Assembly: GCF_000378825.1 (NCBI RefSeq)
Contig: NZ_KB900388.1
Span: 2,549,818-2,613,817, forward strand
Direction of reading: 5' to 3'
Source: Salinispora vitiensis
GTDB lineage: Bacteria; Actinomycetota; Actinomycetes; Mycobacteriales; Micromonosporaceae
DNA length: 64,000 nt
How positions within the stretch are numbered: position 1 is the first letter of the stretch; the number at the start of each line of letters is the position of its first letter. Of the stretch, positions 42,700-51,609 are shown in pieces. Both the position numbers and the translations under genes were made by a program. The notes below the pieces were generated by a model. It was given only the letters and a program-made list of their open reading frames with translations. It was not told the origin of the DNA and did not search any database.

Positions 42700-43551
42700 T
42701 CAGCCCCGACCTCCCTCGTCCGCCGCGGCCTGCTGCTCGGCCGCGGTGACGGCGACGGACTCCTCGCGGATCGACTCCTGCTCGGCGGAGAGCACCGCCT
42801 CCGCCTCGACGATGTGCCGCACGGCCGCGTTCACGTCGTCGGTGAGGCAGATCAAATCAAGATCAACCGCTCCGATCTTACCCTCGGCCGCCATCGTGTC
42901 CCGCAGCCAGTCGAGCAACCCGCGCCAGTAGTCAACGCCCATCAGCACCACCGGGAACCGGGTCACCTTGCCGGTCTGCACCAGGGTGAGGGCCTCGAAC
43001 AGCTCGTCCATCGTGCCGAAACCACCCGGAAGCACCACGAACGCCTGGGCGTACTTGACGAACATGGTCTTCCGCGCAAAGAAGTACCGAAACTCGATCG
43101 CTACATCGACCCAGTCGTTGATGCCCTGCTCGAAGGGGAGCTCGATGCCCAAGCCGACGGAGAGCCCGCCGGCCTCGCTGGCCCCCCGGTTCGCCGCCTG
43201 CATCACCCCCGGCCCCCCGCCGGTGATGACCGCGTAGCCGGCCCGGGCCAGCGCCCCACCCAACTCCTCGGCCAGCTGGCACTCCGGGCTGTCCGGTCGG
43301 CTCCGCGCCGAACCGAAAACGCTCACCGCCGGCTGCAGGTCGGAGAGGGTGTCGAAGCCCTCGACGAACTCGGAGAGGATCCGCAGCGCCCGCCACGCGT
43401 CCCGGGTCTTCCAGTCACTGCGCTGGCGGGAGTCCAGCAGCCGCTGATCGGCGGTACTGCCGCCGATCACGGACCGACGTGGTGCCCCGGTGCCCCGGTG
43501 CTGGTCCCGCGGGGCCGCACCGGCCGCCTCCCGCCCGTTGCTCTCGCTCAT
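42700..43551 (-). CDS. LOG-family (TIGR00730) protein, long form
   Basis: 283 aa from ATG 43549-43551. Long-form LOG protein: SVFGSARSRPDS near residue 85, ITGGGPGVMQAANRGA near 115, and PGGFGTMDELFEALTL near 175. The N-terminal 60 residues and the acidic, Gln-rich tail are extra to the short form. It may be a lysine-decarboxylase-like annotation in databases, but the PGGxGTxxE motif marks the phosphoribohydrolase. Two bases separate it from the short LOG gene. Confidence 0.9.
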   Translation of the reverse strand: MSESNGREAAGAAPRDQHRGTGAPRRSVIGGSTADQRLLDSRQRSDWKTRDAWRALRILSEFVEGFDTLSDLQPAVSVFGSARSRPDSPECQLAEELGGALARAGYAVITGGGPGVMQAANRGASEAGGLSVGLGIELPFEQGINDWVDVAIEFRYFFARKTMFVKYAQAFVVLPGGFGTMDELFEALTLVQTGKVTRFPVVLMGVDYWRGLLDWLRDTMAAEGKIGAVDLDLICLTDDVNAAVRHIVEAEAVLSAEQESIREESVAVTAAEQQAAADEGGRG

Positions 43552-43600
43552 GCAGGCAACCGTAGTGGAGATACGCCGACGGGCGGGGGGACCGGGCCGT

Positions 43601-44674
43601 TCAGGCGACCGAGAGCCAGCGACGCAACACCGCCGCACCGTCGCGAATCTTCCCGATCTCGACGTGTTCGTCCGGGTGGTGGGCGAGGTTGGGATCCCCC
43701 GGGCCGAAATTCAGCGCCGGCGTACCCAACGCCGCGAAGCGGGCAACGTCCGTCCAGCCCAGCTTGCCGACCGGTGCGGTACCGACGGCGGCCAGGAACT
43801 CCTGCGCCGGCGCCGCCTCCAGCCCCGGCATCGCGCCGGACGCCAGGTCGGTGATCGCCACCTCGAAGTCGGCGAACACCTCGCGCACATGCGCCTCGGC
43901 CTGCTCCGGGCTACGGTCCGGCGCGAACCGGTAGTTGACCTCGACCGTGCAGCGGTCCGGCACCACGTTGCCGGCCACCCCGCCGTTGATCCGCACCGCG
44001 TTCAATCCCTCGCGGTACTCGCAACCATCGACCGTCACCCGGCGGGCCTCGTACGCCCCGAGCCGGCGCAGCACCTCCCCAGCGGCGTGGATCGCGTTCA
44101 CGCCGTGCCAGGAGCGCGCCGAGTGCGCCCGTACGCCGCTGGTGCCGACGGTGGCCCGCAGGGTGCCCTGGCAGCCCGCCTCGACGATCCCGTGCGTCGG
44201 CTCCAGCAGCAGCGCGAAGTCGGCCGTGAGCCACTCCGGGTGCGCCTCGGAGACGAGGAAGAGACCGTTGTACGCCGACTCGATCTCCTCCGCCTCGTAG
44301 AAGAAGTACGTCACGTCGTACCGCGGCTCGGCCAGGGTTACCGCGAGGTGCAACGCGTACGCGACCCCGCTCTTCATGTCCGAGGTGCCGCAGCCGTACA
44401 TCAGGTCACCGCGCACGGTGGCGGGAAAGTTGTTGTTGATCGGGACCGTGTCGAGATGACCGGCGAGCACCACCCGCTGGTCCCGGCCGAGGCTGGTACG
44501 GGCCATCACGGTGTTGCCGTACCGGTAGGTGGTCAGGTGCGGCACACCGCGCAGCACATCCTCGACACAGTCCGCGATCGCCTTCTCGTTCCGGGAGACG
44601 GACTCGATGTCGACCAGGGCGCGGGTCAGGGCCACCGGGTCAGCGAGGACCTCGGGGGTCAACGGGTTCTTCAT
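43601..44674 (-). CDS. dapE: Succinyl-diaminopimelate desuccinylase
   Basis: 357 aa. M20 metallopeptidase fold: HLDTVP (about 75), GTSDMKSGVAYAL (about 95), EAEEIES (about 130), LEPTHGIVEAGCQG and a C-terminal His in NLAHHPDEHV. It removes succinate from N-succinyl-LL-diaminopimelate in lysine/peptidoglycan synthesis. ATG 44672-44674; the frame stays open upstream across dapD but that is antisense. It is divergent from dapD with 24 bases between the starts; dapC is 4.5 kb away. Confidence 0.94.
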   Translation of the reverse strand: MKNPLTPEVLADPVALTRALVDIESVSRNEKAIADCVEDVLRGVPHLTTYRYGNTVMARTSLGRDQRVVLAGHLDTVPINNNFPATVRGDLMYGCGTSDMKSGVAYALHLAVTLAEPRYDVTYFFYEAEEIESAYNGLFLVSEAHPEWLTADFALLLEPTHGIVEAGCQGTLRATVGTSGVRAHSARSWHGVNAIHAAGEVLRRLGAYEARRVTVDGCEYREGLNAVRINGGVAGNVVPDRCTVEVNYRFAPDRSPEQAEAHVREVFADFEVAITDLASGAMPGLEAAPAQEFLAAVGTAPVGKLGWTDVARFAALGTPALNFGPGDPNLAHHPDEHVEIGKIRDGAAVLRRWLSVA

Positions 44675-44698
44675 AATCCGCACGGTACCGTCACAGAG

Positions 44699-45658
44699 GT
44701 GACCACTACGCAGTCTGCCTGGGGCATCGGCCTGGCCACCGTAACCGCTGACGACCAGGTGCTCGATACCTGGTACCCGACCGGCAAGCTGGGCCTCGGC
44801 GAGTTGCCGCTGGTCCCGGGTGAGGATGAGGCGGATGTCCTCGACCTGCCGCCCGGCGCGGTCGGCGACCGGGCGCTGCCGGGTCTGCGGACCGTCCAGC
44901 TGGTAACCGTTCTCGGCTCGCTGGCCGACCCGATCAAGGACGCCGCGGACGCGTACCTCCGGCTGCACCTCCTCTCGCACCGGCTGGTGCGGCCCAACGA
45001 GCTCAACCTCGACGGCATCTTCGGCAAGCTGGCCAACGTCGCCTGGACCTCGGCCGGGCCCTGCCCGCCGGAGCGGGTGGACGAGCTGCGGGTCATCGAG
45101 CGGTCCGCCGGCCGCCACCTCACCGTCTACGGGGTGGACAAGTTCCCCCGAATGACCGACTACGTGGTGCCCTCCGGCGTCCGGATCGCCGACGCGGACC
45201 GGGTCCGGATCGGCGCCCACCTCGCCTCCGGCACGACGGTGATGCACGAGGGCTTCGTGAACTTCAACGCCGGGACGCTTGGCGCCTCCATGGTCGAGGG
45301 GCGCATCACGCAGGGCGTGTTGATCGGGGACGGCTCCGACATCGGTGGCGGCGCCTCGATCATGGGCACCCTCTCCGGGGGCGGCACCGAGAAGATCCGC
45401 ATCGGCGAACGGAGCCTGATCGGCGCGAACGCGGGCGTGGGCATCTCGCTCGGCGACGACTGCGTGGTCGAGGCGGGCTGCTACATCACGGCCAGCTCCA
45501 AGCTCACGCTGCCGGACGGTCGGGTGGTGAAGGCCCGCGAGCTGACCGGCGTCGACGGGCTGCTCTTCTGGCGCAACTCGGTCACCGGCGGACTCGAGGC
45601 GAAGCCGCGCTCCGGGCAGGGCATCGCGTTGAACGCCGCGCTGCACGCCAACGACTGA
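44699..45658 (+). CDS. dapD: Tetrahydrodipicolinate N-succinyltransferase
   Basis: 319 aa. N-terminal actinobacterial domain, then a left-handed beta-helix with hexapeptide repeats (RIGAHLASGTTVMHEGFVN, GRITQGVLIGDGSDIGGGAS, IGANAGVGISLGDD). It transfers succinyl from succinyl-CoA to tetrahydrodipicolinate, the step before DapC and DapE. The GTG start at 44699 gives the family N-terminus (TTTQSAWGIGLAT). The two starts of dapD and dapE are 24 bases apart, so the promoters must overlap the opposite coding region or be leaderless. Confidence 0.95.
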   Translation: MTTTQSAWGIGLATVTADDQVLDTWYPTGKLGLGELPLVPGEDEADVLDLPPGAVGDRALPGLRTVQLVTVLGSLADPIKDAADAYLRLHLLSHRLVRPNELNLDGIFGKLANVAWTSAGPCPPERVDELRVIERSAGRHLTVYGVDKFPRMTDYVVPSGVRIADADRVRIGAHLASGTTVMHEGFVNFNAGTLGASMVEGRITQGVLIGDGSDIGGGASIMGTLSGGGTEKIRIGERSLIGANAGVGISLGDDCVVEAGCYITASSKLTLPDGRVVKARELTGVDGLLFWRNSVTGGLEAKPRSGQGIALNAALHAND

Positions 45659-45664
45659 CCGGAC

Positions 45665-46312
45665 TCAGCCCGGCGGTGGCTCGGCGAGGCGCACCACCAG
45701 GTCGGCCCGGTGCGCCGTGCTCGCCACCAGCTCAGCGTTCACCTCGTCGGTGCCGCCTGCCCAGGCCCGGGCCTGGGCAGGCGAGCGCCCGTACGCCTCG
45801 TGCCGCGCGGTGAGCCGGCGCAGCCGCTGCTCCGCATCGAGATCCAGGAACCACGCCTCGTGTAGCAGTGGCCGGATCTCCTCCCACGGCCAATCCGGCA
45901 GCAACAAATAATTGCCCTCGGTAACCACCAGCCGGACCGAGGGCGGCACCTCGACCGCCCCGGCGACCGGCTCCTCCCACTCCCGCCGGAACTCCGGCGC
46001 GTAGACCGAGGTGGGCTCGGGGCGCCGCAGCCGGCGCAGCAGCGAAACGTAGCCGTTGGCGTCGAACGTGTCCACGGCGCCCTTGCGCTCCGCCCGGCCC
46101 AACCGGACGAGCTCGGCCTGCGCAAGGTGAAACCCGTCCATCGGCACCAGCCGGGCCGCCGGCCCGACCGCGGCGACGATCTGCGCGGCCAGGGTGGACT
46201 TGCCCGCGCCGGGAGCGCCGGTGATGCCCAGCAGCTGGCGGGAACCGGTGTCGGCGAGCGCGCGGGCCCGCGCCACCAGCGCGGCAACCGGTACGACTCG
46301 GGCCGGCCCCAT
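45665..46312 (-). CDS. Nucleoside/nucleotide kinase family protein (uridine-kinase/PanK-like fold)
   Basis: 215 aa. P-loop GAPGAGKSTLAAQI near residue 32, VPMDGFHLAQAEL (a DGFH block as in phosphoribulokinase/uridine kinase and FrcK-type enzymes), EGNYLLLPDWPW, and lid region RHEAYGRSPAQARAW. Substrate uncertain: a sugar or nucleoside is phosphorylated. ATG 46310-46312 overlaps the stop of the SIMPL gene (TGATG); the two are co-transcribed. Confidence 0.85.
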   Translation of the reverse strand: MGPARVVPVAALVARARALADTGSRQLLGITGAPGAGKSTLAAQIVAAVGPAARLVPMDGFHLAQAELVRLGRAERKGAVDTFDANGYVSLLRRLRRPEPTSVYAPEFRREWEEPVAGAVEVPPSVRLVVTEGNYLLLPDWPWEEIRPLLHEAWFLDLDAEQRLRRLTARHEAYGRSPAQARAWAGGTDEVNAELVASTAHRADLVVRLAEPPPG

Positions 46313-46950
46313 CAGCGCAGGACCGGCTCGCTGATCGTGAACCGTGCCTGCACCGCCGCCTGCACCGACTGGGGTTGCGGGTCCAGATCGAGCTCCGGCA
46401 GCCTTTCGGCCGCGGCCGAGTAGGACCGGGCGGCCAACGTGGCTGGTCGATCGACGCCAGCGTCGGCGAGCTCGACCAACGCGGTCACCCGGGCGCCGAG
46501 GGCTTCCGCGTACTCGTGGGCCCGCCGCAGCGCGTCGGCGATCGCCGCGTGCCGCGCTTCGCGGTAGACCGGGCTGTCCGGACGCAGCGACCACCACGGC
46601 CCCGACACCTCGACCTGGTCCTGGTCGGCCAGGCGCAGCAGCAACTCGCCCAGGGTGGTGAAGTCGGTAACCGTGACGGTGGTGCGCACGCTGCCGTGAT
46701 ATGCGCGCACCTTCTCCCCGGAACGGCGTAGCTCCGGGGAGACCCGCAGCTCGCCGGTCTCCCGCCGCTCGATCATCGAGTCGTACCCGTCGAGGAGCAC
46801 CCGGACGGCGGCCGCCCGCTCGGCCAGCCGGCTCAGCGTGGCCTCCCGGTCCCGGTCCCGGGCCAGCACGGCCACGGCGAACCGGGCCCGCTCCGGCGCA
46901 ACCTCCCGGAAGGACTCCCCGCGAACCGCCACCACCGGTCCAGCCACCAT
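46312..46950 (-). CDS. SIMPL (DUF541) domain protein
   Basis: 212 aa. It matches the SIMPL/DUF541 family: VRGESFREVAPERARFAV at the start, YHGSVRTTVTVTDFTTLGELL in the middle, and AIADALRRAHEYAEALGARV near residue 140, followed by the family's PQPQSVQAAVQARFTI end. Unlike many members it has no evident signal peptide, so it may be cytoplasmic. ATG 46948-46950. Function unknown. It is the first gene of a pair with the kinase. Confidence 0.85.
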   Translation of the reverse strand: MVAGPVVAVRGESFREVAPERARFAVAVLARDRDREATLSRLAERAAAVRVLLDGYDSMIERRETGELRVSPELRRSGEKVRAYHGSVRTTVTVTDFTTLGELLLRLADQDQVEVSGPWWSLRPDSPVYREARHAAIADALRRAHEYAEALGARVTALVELADAGVDRPATLAARSYSAAAERLPELDLDPQPQSVQAAVQARFTISEPVLR

Positions 46951-46996
46951 GTTGCACACCCTAGCGGCGATCACCCGGCGCCGGCAGGCCCGGCGG

Positions 46997-47045
46997 CCGC
47001 GCGCCCCACCGAGCCGCGCGCCCCACCGAGCCGCGCGCCCCCACC
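46997..47045. repeat. 17-bp tandem repeat, three copies
   Basis: CCGCGCGCCCCACCGAG repeats at 46997-47013 and 47014-47030, with a third variant to about 47045, between the SIMPL gene and the tyrA stop. GC-only content; it could form hairpins. Confidence 0.7.
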
Positions 47046-47055
47046 GCGCCGCGCG

Positions 47056-48096
47056 TCACGCCCCGCCGGGTCGGGGCAGCCCGGCGGTGTAGCAGACCCG
47101 GCCCGCGCGCAGCTGACAGCCGCCCAGGTAGCCGCCGGCCGCGCCGACCTCCCGAAGCCAGCCGACCTCCGCGGTGTGGTCTCCACCGACCGGGAACTCG
47201 CGGACCTGGGCGGCGTACGCCCGGTCGGACAGCAGGCGCCGGATCGCCCCTGCCTCGTCGTAGCGTGCGGTGAGCCGCTCCCGGTCATCGGTGCGCAGGG
47301 CCTCGACCAGCTCGTCCAGGTAGGCCCGCACCCCGGCCAGCTCCCGCAGCACCTCGTCCCGGTTGCCCAGCAGCAGGTTGGCCGTCCGCGCCGCCGGGGT
47401 AGCCGCGACCCGGGTGCCGTCGCGGAAGCTGCCGGCGGCGAGGGCGAGAACGGCATCCGGTGCCGCTGCCCGACCGGTCGCCCCGGCCAGCGCCCCGGCG
47501 AGCAGGTGCGGCACGTGCGACGCGAGGGCGGCGGCCCGGTCGTGCTCGGCCGCGGCCAGCGGCACCACCCGAGCCCCGAACACCGCCAGGAGGAGCCCGG
47601 TGAGCCAGCGGAACGTCGCCGTCGCCGGCCCCGGGCACAGCACCCACGCGGCCCCGTCGAGGAGCGTCGGCCGGGCCGCCGCGAGCCCGGCGAACTCGGC
47701 GCCCGCCATCGGGTGCCCCGGCACGAACCGGTGCAGCAGACCGAGCCGGGCCGCTGCCGCGGCCACCTCGGCCTTGGTACTACCCACGTCGGTGAGGACG
47801 CAGTCGGGCCCGCTGGCCGTGGCGACGGTCGACAGGGTAGCGGGCAGGGTCGGTAGCGGCCCACACAGGAAGACCAACTCCCGTCCGGCGACCGCCGCCT
47901 CGACGGTCTCCGGGACCGGCACTCCCCGCTCCCGCGCCTGGTCCCGGGTCGTTGGGTCCGGATCCCAGCCGGCGACGTCCAGCCCGGCATCGCGGAGCCG
48001 AAGCAGGATGGACCCCCCGATCAGACCGGTCCCCACGACCGCGGCCCGGACCCCGCGGTACGCCGCCCCGGCCGCGGTGTTCCCAGCATCGGTCAC
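47056..48096 (-). CDS. tyrA: Prephenate dehydrogenase
   Basis: 346 aa. NAD-binding loop AVVGTGLIGGSILLRL near residue 18; LTDVGSTKAEVAAAA, VPGHPMAGAEFAGLAAARP (active-site His region), and SHVPHLLAGAL near 185. It makes 4-hydroxyphenylpyruvate (tyrosine pathway); activity could also be on arogenate, as in some actinobacteria. GTG start. It is 17 bases downstream of dapC, continuing the fdxA-dapC-tyrA run. There is no ACT domain visible, and the last 70 residues vary. Confidence 0.9.
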   Translation of the reverse strand: MTDAGNTAAGAAYRGVRAAVVGTGLIGGSILLRLRDAGLDVAGWDPDPTTRDQARERGVPVPETVEAAVAGRELVFLCGPLPTLPATLSTVATASGPDCVLTDVGSTKAEVAAAAARLGLLHRFVPGHPMAGAEFAGLAAARPTLLDGAAWVLCPGPATATFRWLTGLLLAVFGARVVPLAAAEHDRAAALASHVPHLLAGALAGATGRAAAPDAVLALAAGSFRDGTRVAATPAARTANLLLGNRDEVLRELAGVRAYLDELVEALRTDDRERLTARYDEAGAIRRLLSDRAYAAQVREFPVGGDHTAEVGWLREVGAAGGYLGGCQLRAGRVCYTAGLPRPGGA

Positions 48097-48113
48097 GGTC
48101 GTACCCGCCGTCC

Positions 48114-49220
48114 TCAGCCGGCCAACCGGTCGGCGACCGCCGCCACGTGCTGGTCGGACGCGGTCAGCGCCACGCGGACATGTCGCGCGCCGGTGGGCCC
48201 GTAGAGGGCGCCCGCCGCCACCAGGATGCCCCGCCGGGCCAGCCAGTCGACCGTGGCCCAGCAGTCCTCATCCCGGGTCAGCCAGAGGTAGAGCCCGGCC
48301 TCCGAGTGCTCGACGGTGAACCCGGCGGCGGTGAACGCGGCGCGCAGCACGGACCGCCGGGCCCGGTAGCGCTCCCGCTGCTCGGTGGCGTCCCGCTCGT
48401 CCGCAAGGGCGGTCACCATCGCGGCCTGCACCGGCGCCGGCATGATCATCCCGGCGTGCTTGCGTACCTTGAGCAGCTCGGCGACGAGCGCCGGGTCGCC
48501 AGCGACGAAGCCGGCCCGGTAGCCGGCGAGGTTGGACCGCTTGGAGAGCGAGTGCACGGCCAGGACGCTGTCGTACGAATCGCCGCAGACCTGCGGCGAC
48601 AGCACCGAGACCGGCTCGGCCTCCCAGCCCAGCGGCAGGTAGCACTCGTCACTGGCGACAACCGCACCGCGCTCCCGGGCCCAGTCGACCACCTTGCGCA
48701 GATGGGGTGCGGGCAGCACCCGCCCGGTCGGGTTCCCCGGCGAGTTCACCCAGACCAGGCGGACCCGGGGGGTTGGACCGAGGGCGGTCAACGAATCAGC
48801 CCGCACGACGGTCGCCCCGGCGAGCCGAGCCCCGTCCTCGTAGGTCGGGTACGCCACCGACGGCACCACGACCACGTCCTGCGGCCCGATCCCGAGCAGC
48901 GTGGGCAACCAGGCGACCAGTTCCTTCGACCCGACCACCGGAAGCACTCCGAGACCGTCCGGGTCGGCACCGCAAGCCCGCGCCGCCCAGGCCACCATCG
49001 CGGCCCGCAGCGCCGGCGAGCCGGCGGTCAGCGGGTACCCGGGGGCGTCCGAGGCGTCCGCCAGCGCCTGCCGGATCGACGGCGGCACCGGGTCAACCGG
49101 CGTACCGATGGAGAGGTTGATCAGGCCTCCCGGGTGCGCCGCGGCCAGAGCGGCCGCGGCCTCCAGGGCGTCCCAGGTGAACTCCGGCAGCCGAGCCGAG
49201 ACCGGCGTGGGCCGGTTCAG
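48114..49220 (-). CDS. dapC: Succinyldiaminopimelate transaminase
   Basis: 368 aa. Fold-type I aminotransferase: [11 protein letters not shown] near residue 170, [13 protein letters not shown]-lysine block [16 protein letters not shown] near 235, and a C-terminal Arg in ARHVRVALT. This is the actinobacterial DapC that follows a ferredoxin gene. The likely start is CTG at 49218-49220 (giving [14 protein letters not shown]), overlapping the ferredoxin stop as CTGA, with GGAGAGG upstream; no ATG/GTG/TTG lies at the right place. It supplies the step between DapD and DapE. Confidence 0.92.
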   Translation of the reverse strand: MNRPTPVSARLPEFTWDALEAAAALAAAHPGGLINLSIGTPVDPVPPSIRQALADASDAPGYPLTAGSPALRAAMVAWAARACGADPDGLGVLPVVGSKELVAWLPTLLGIGPQDVVVVPSVAYPTYEDGARLAGATVVRADSLTALGPTPRVRLVWVNSPGNPTGRVLPAPHLRKVVDWARERGAVVASDECYLPLGWEAEPVSVLSPQVCGDSYDSVLAVHSLSKRSNLAGYRAGFVAGDPALVAELLKVRKHAGMIMPAPVQAAMVTALADERDATEQRERYRARRSVLRAAFTAAGFTVEHSEAGLYLWLTRDEDCWATVDWLARRGILVAAGALYGPTGARHVRVALTASDQHVAAVADRLAG

Positions 49221-49543
49221 TTCGCCTCTCCACGCGGCGCCTGCGCCGCGACGAAGGTGGCGTCCTTCTCCACCTTGCCGATCTTCGAGGCGCCGCCGGG
49301 CGAACCCAGGTCCTCGAAGAACTCGTAGTTGGCCGCGGTGTAGTCCTTCCACTGCTCCGGCACGTCGTCCTCGTAGAAGATCGCCTCGACCGGGCACACC
49401 GGCTCACAGGCACCACAGTCGACGCACTCGTCGGGGTGGATGTAGAGCATCCGGTTGCCCTCGTAGATGCAGTCGACCGGGCACTCCTCGATGCAGGCCT
49501 TGTCGAGCACATCCACGCACGGCTCGGCGATGATGTAGGTCAC
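49217..49543 (-). CDS. fdxA: 7Fe-type ferredoxin FdxA
   Basis: 108 aa. Clusters: the 3Fe-4S/4Fe-4S pattern [17 protein letters not shown] (residues about 9-25) and [12 protein letters not shown] (about 39-50). Typical of mycobacterial-type FdxA/FdxC. It carries electrons to partner oxidoreductases or cytochromes P450. GTG 49541-49543, with GGAGAAG upstream. The fixed link fdxA-dapC is seen in many actinobacteria. The open frame upstream is antisense to the GNAT gene. Confidence 0.95.
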   Translation of the reverse strand: MTYIIAEPCVDVLDKACIEECPVDCIYEGNRMLYIHPDECVDCGACEPVCPVEAIFYEDDVPEQWKDYTAANYEFFEDLGSPGGASKIGKVEKDATFVAAQAPRGEAN

Positions 49544-49622
49544 CGATCTTCTCCTCCGCAGACACGCCGCGATCATCCGCGACGGGTATGAGCCTAGTAT
49601 CTCCTCGGGGAGGAGGTCGATC

Positions 49623-50597
49623 GTGCTCCAACCAGAGGATGTGGGACAGCGGGTGGTAGTCCGCCGAATTGTGGGGATTCGCGCAGGACGGCCCTGCTTC
49701 TCCGACGCCCTCGGCGAGTTGGCCGAGCTGAGCGAGAGCCATCTCACCCTCGTCACCGCGCAGGGTCGACTCAGCGTGCCGAGGTCCGAAATCCACCGAG
49801 CTCGGCGAGTACCCCCCTCCCGCCGGCCGGCAGCTGCCGCGGTGGCCGCGCTGGAGCACGCGGCCGACGCCGCCTGGCCGGCACCGACCCGGGCCCAGCT
49901 GGGCGACTGGCTGCTGCGCAGCGCCGACGGCTGGACCGGACGCGCCAACTCGGCGCTACCCGTCGGCGACCCGGACCGGCCGCTGCCCGCCGCGATCGAC
50001 GCGGTGCAGCACTGGTACGCCGACCTCGGCCAGCCCGCGCTGATCAACACGCCGCTGCCACTCGCCGCGCCGATCAGCGCGGAGCTCGACGCCCGGGGTT
50101 GGCGCGGTGGCCCGCCGGTGCTCGTCCAGACGGCACCGCTGGCCGCACTGCTGGCCGCGCTGCCGCCCGCCCGACCCGATCTCGCCGACGCACCGCCGGT
50201 CGAGCTGACCGCCGCGCCGTCGACGGACTGGCTGGCGGTCGCCGCCAACCGCAAGGGCGACCTGCCGGCCGCCGCCCGGCAGGTGCTCACCGCCGTACCC
50301 CAGATCCGCTTCGCCCAGGTACGCGTTGCCGGCCGGCTGGTCGCCGTCGGCCGGGGAACGGTCACCGGGGCGGGCCGCTGGCTGGGCCTGAGTCTGATCG
50401 AGGTGGCACCCGAGGCACGTCGGCGAGGACTGGCCCGGCAGGTGGTCCGCGCCCTCGCCGACTGGGGTACGGCGGTCGGCGCGACAAACGCCTTCCTCCA
50501 GGTCGAACAGGGCAACGCAGAAGCGGTGCCGCTCTATCGAGCGCTCGGCTTCACCACCCACCACACCTACCGGACCCGAACCGCACCGGCGGGCTGA
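49623..50597 (+). CDS. GNAT-family N-acetyltransferase
   Basis: 324 aa from GTG 49623 with GGGGAGGAGG upstream. An N-terminal SH3-like small domain ([12 protein letters not shown], about 5-65) precedes a linker and a C-terminal GNAT fold; acetyl-CoA loop [19 protein letters not shown] near residue 262 and [16 protein letters not shown] near 300. The first 200 residues may be a degenerate GNAT domain. Substrate unknown. Divergent from fdxA. Confidence 0.85.
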   Translation: MLQPEDVGQRVVVRRIVGIRAGRPCFSDALGELAELSESHLTLVTAQGRLSVPRSEIHRARRVPPSRRPAAAAVAALEHAADAAWPAPTRAQLGDWLLRSADGWTGRANSALPVGDPDRPLPAAIDAVQHWYADLGQPALINTPLPLAAPISAELDARGWRGGPPVLVQTAPLAALLAALPPARPDLADAPPVELTAAPSTDWLAVAANRKGDLPAAARQVLTAVPQIRFAQVRVAGRLVAVGRGTVTGAGRWLGLSLIEVAPEARRRGLARQVVRALADWGTAVGATNAFLQVEQGNAEAVPLYRALGFTTHHTYRTRTAPAG

Positions 50598-50601
50598 CGG
50601 G

Positions 50602-51069
50602 TCAGCGGCGGACCGGCTTCTGCGGCTTCGCCGCCTGCGACTCGGCGTACCGCTTCAGTGCCTGGGAGCGGTGGTCCAGGCCGAGCGCGACGGCCAGCAG
50701 ATAACCCAGCAGCACCCCGACCCCGGTGACCGCGGCATAGAGCCAGATCTGCGCGAAGAAGGTCCCCGCACCGTCACCGAACGGGTTCTTCCCCACCAGC
50801 AGCGGCCCGACCAGTATGGTCAGCGCCAGCGCGACGCCGACCGCGGCGGCGATCTCCGCCCCCCACTCGGCGGCAGGCCGGCGTCGGCTCCAGACGAAGG
50901 TGACCGCGGCCAAGCCCACCCCGATCACCACGAACATCCCGAGCGACACCCGATCAGCCGCGGTTGTGTCCGTATCGTCGAAGCCCAACCGAATGATCAA
51001 CCGAGCGACCACGTTCACTACGAACAGCGCACCCGCCAGCCCTCCGGCCATCCACCACCGCTGCCTCAT
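50602..51069 (-). CDS. Four-helix membrane protein, unknown function
   Basis: 155 aa with four predicted helices (AGGLAGALFVVNVVARLII, VSLGMFVVIGVGLAAVTFV, AAAVGVALALTILVGPLLV, IWLYAAVTGVGVLLGYLLAV) and a basic C-terminal tail (SQALKRYAESQAAKPQKPVRR). The family is a poorly described actinobacterial one. It ends four bases from the convergent GNAT gene. Confidence 0.75.
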   Translation of the reverse strand: MRQRWWMAGGLAGALFVVNVVARLIIRLGFDDTDTTAADRVSLGMFVVIGVGLAAVTFVWSRRRPAAEWGAEIAAAVGVALALTILVGPLLVGKNPFGDGAGTFFAQIWLYAAVTGVGVLLGYLLAVALGLDHRSQALKRYAESQAAKPQKPVRR

Positions 51070-51150
51070 CGCGCCCTCCCGCCATACCGCCCGCCACCAC
51101 TCGTACGGGACGTCCTGGCAGGAATGTCTACCACCGGAGGACGGGTGCCG

Positions 51151-51609
51151 TCAGGCCCCGGGTCGGCCAGTCGGCGGGGTGGCCATGATCTGCCGGAACC
51201 CCAGCACCGCGAAGGTCATTGCGCCGGCCACGACGAGCAGCAGGTCCACCCAGGTGCCGGCCAGCAGCACGTCCCCCTCCGAGGTGCGGATCCCGGCGAC
51301 CGCGACCAGGAAAAACCACGGCACGGCGGGCAGCGCCACCGCCCACCGACGTCCGACAGTAGCCAGGGCGAACCAGCTCAGGGCCACGTTCAACCCGACC
51401 GCGACCAGCACGGTCACCCCGATCAGTTGGTTGCCGACCCGCAGCGGGGCGAGCAGGAGCTCCAGCACCGCGCTGAGGGCCCCACCGGCGACGGCCAACA
51501 CGCCGCCAGCGAACCGCAACGCCCGGTCGGCCAGCCGGGCGTTGCCCCGGGCCGGCGGCGGAACGCTCTCGTCGGGCACCACCGACACCGGCATGGCGGG
51601 GAGACTCAC
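51151..51609 (-). CDS. Membrane protein coupled to mshB
   Basis: 152 aa from GTG 51607-51609, which overlaps the mshB stop (GTGA). Four hydrophobic helices ([77 protein letters not shown]). The overlap and shared direction imply co-translation with MshB. No function is known; a membrane partner of mycothiol metabolism is only a guess. Confidence 0.8.
   Translation of the reverse strand: MSLPAMPVSVVPDESVPPPARGNARLADRALRFAGGVLAVAGGALSAVLELLLAPLRVGNQLIGVTVLVAVGLNVALSWFALATVGRRWAVALPAVPWFFLVAVAGIRTSEGDVLLAGTWVDLLLVVAGAMTFAVLGFRQIMATPPTGRPGA

Noticed and set aside
44675..45646. In-frame upstream extension of dapE across dapD
   Set aside because: The extension is antisense to dapD; the family N-terminus fits the ATG at 44674.
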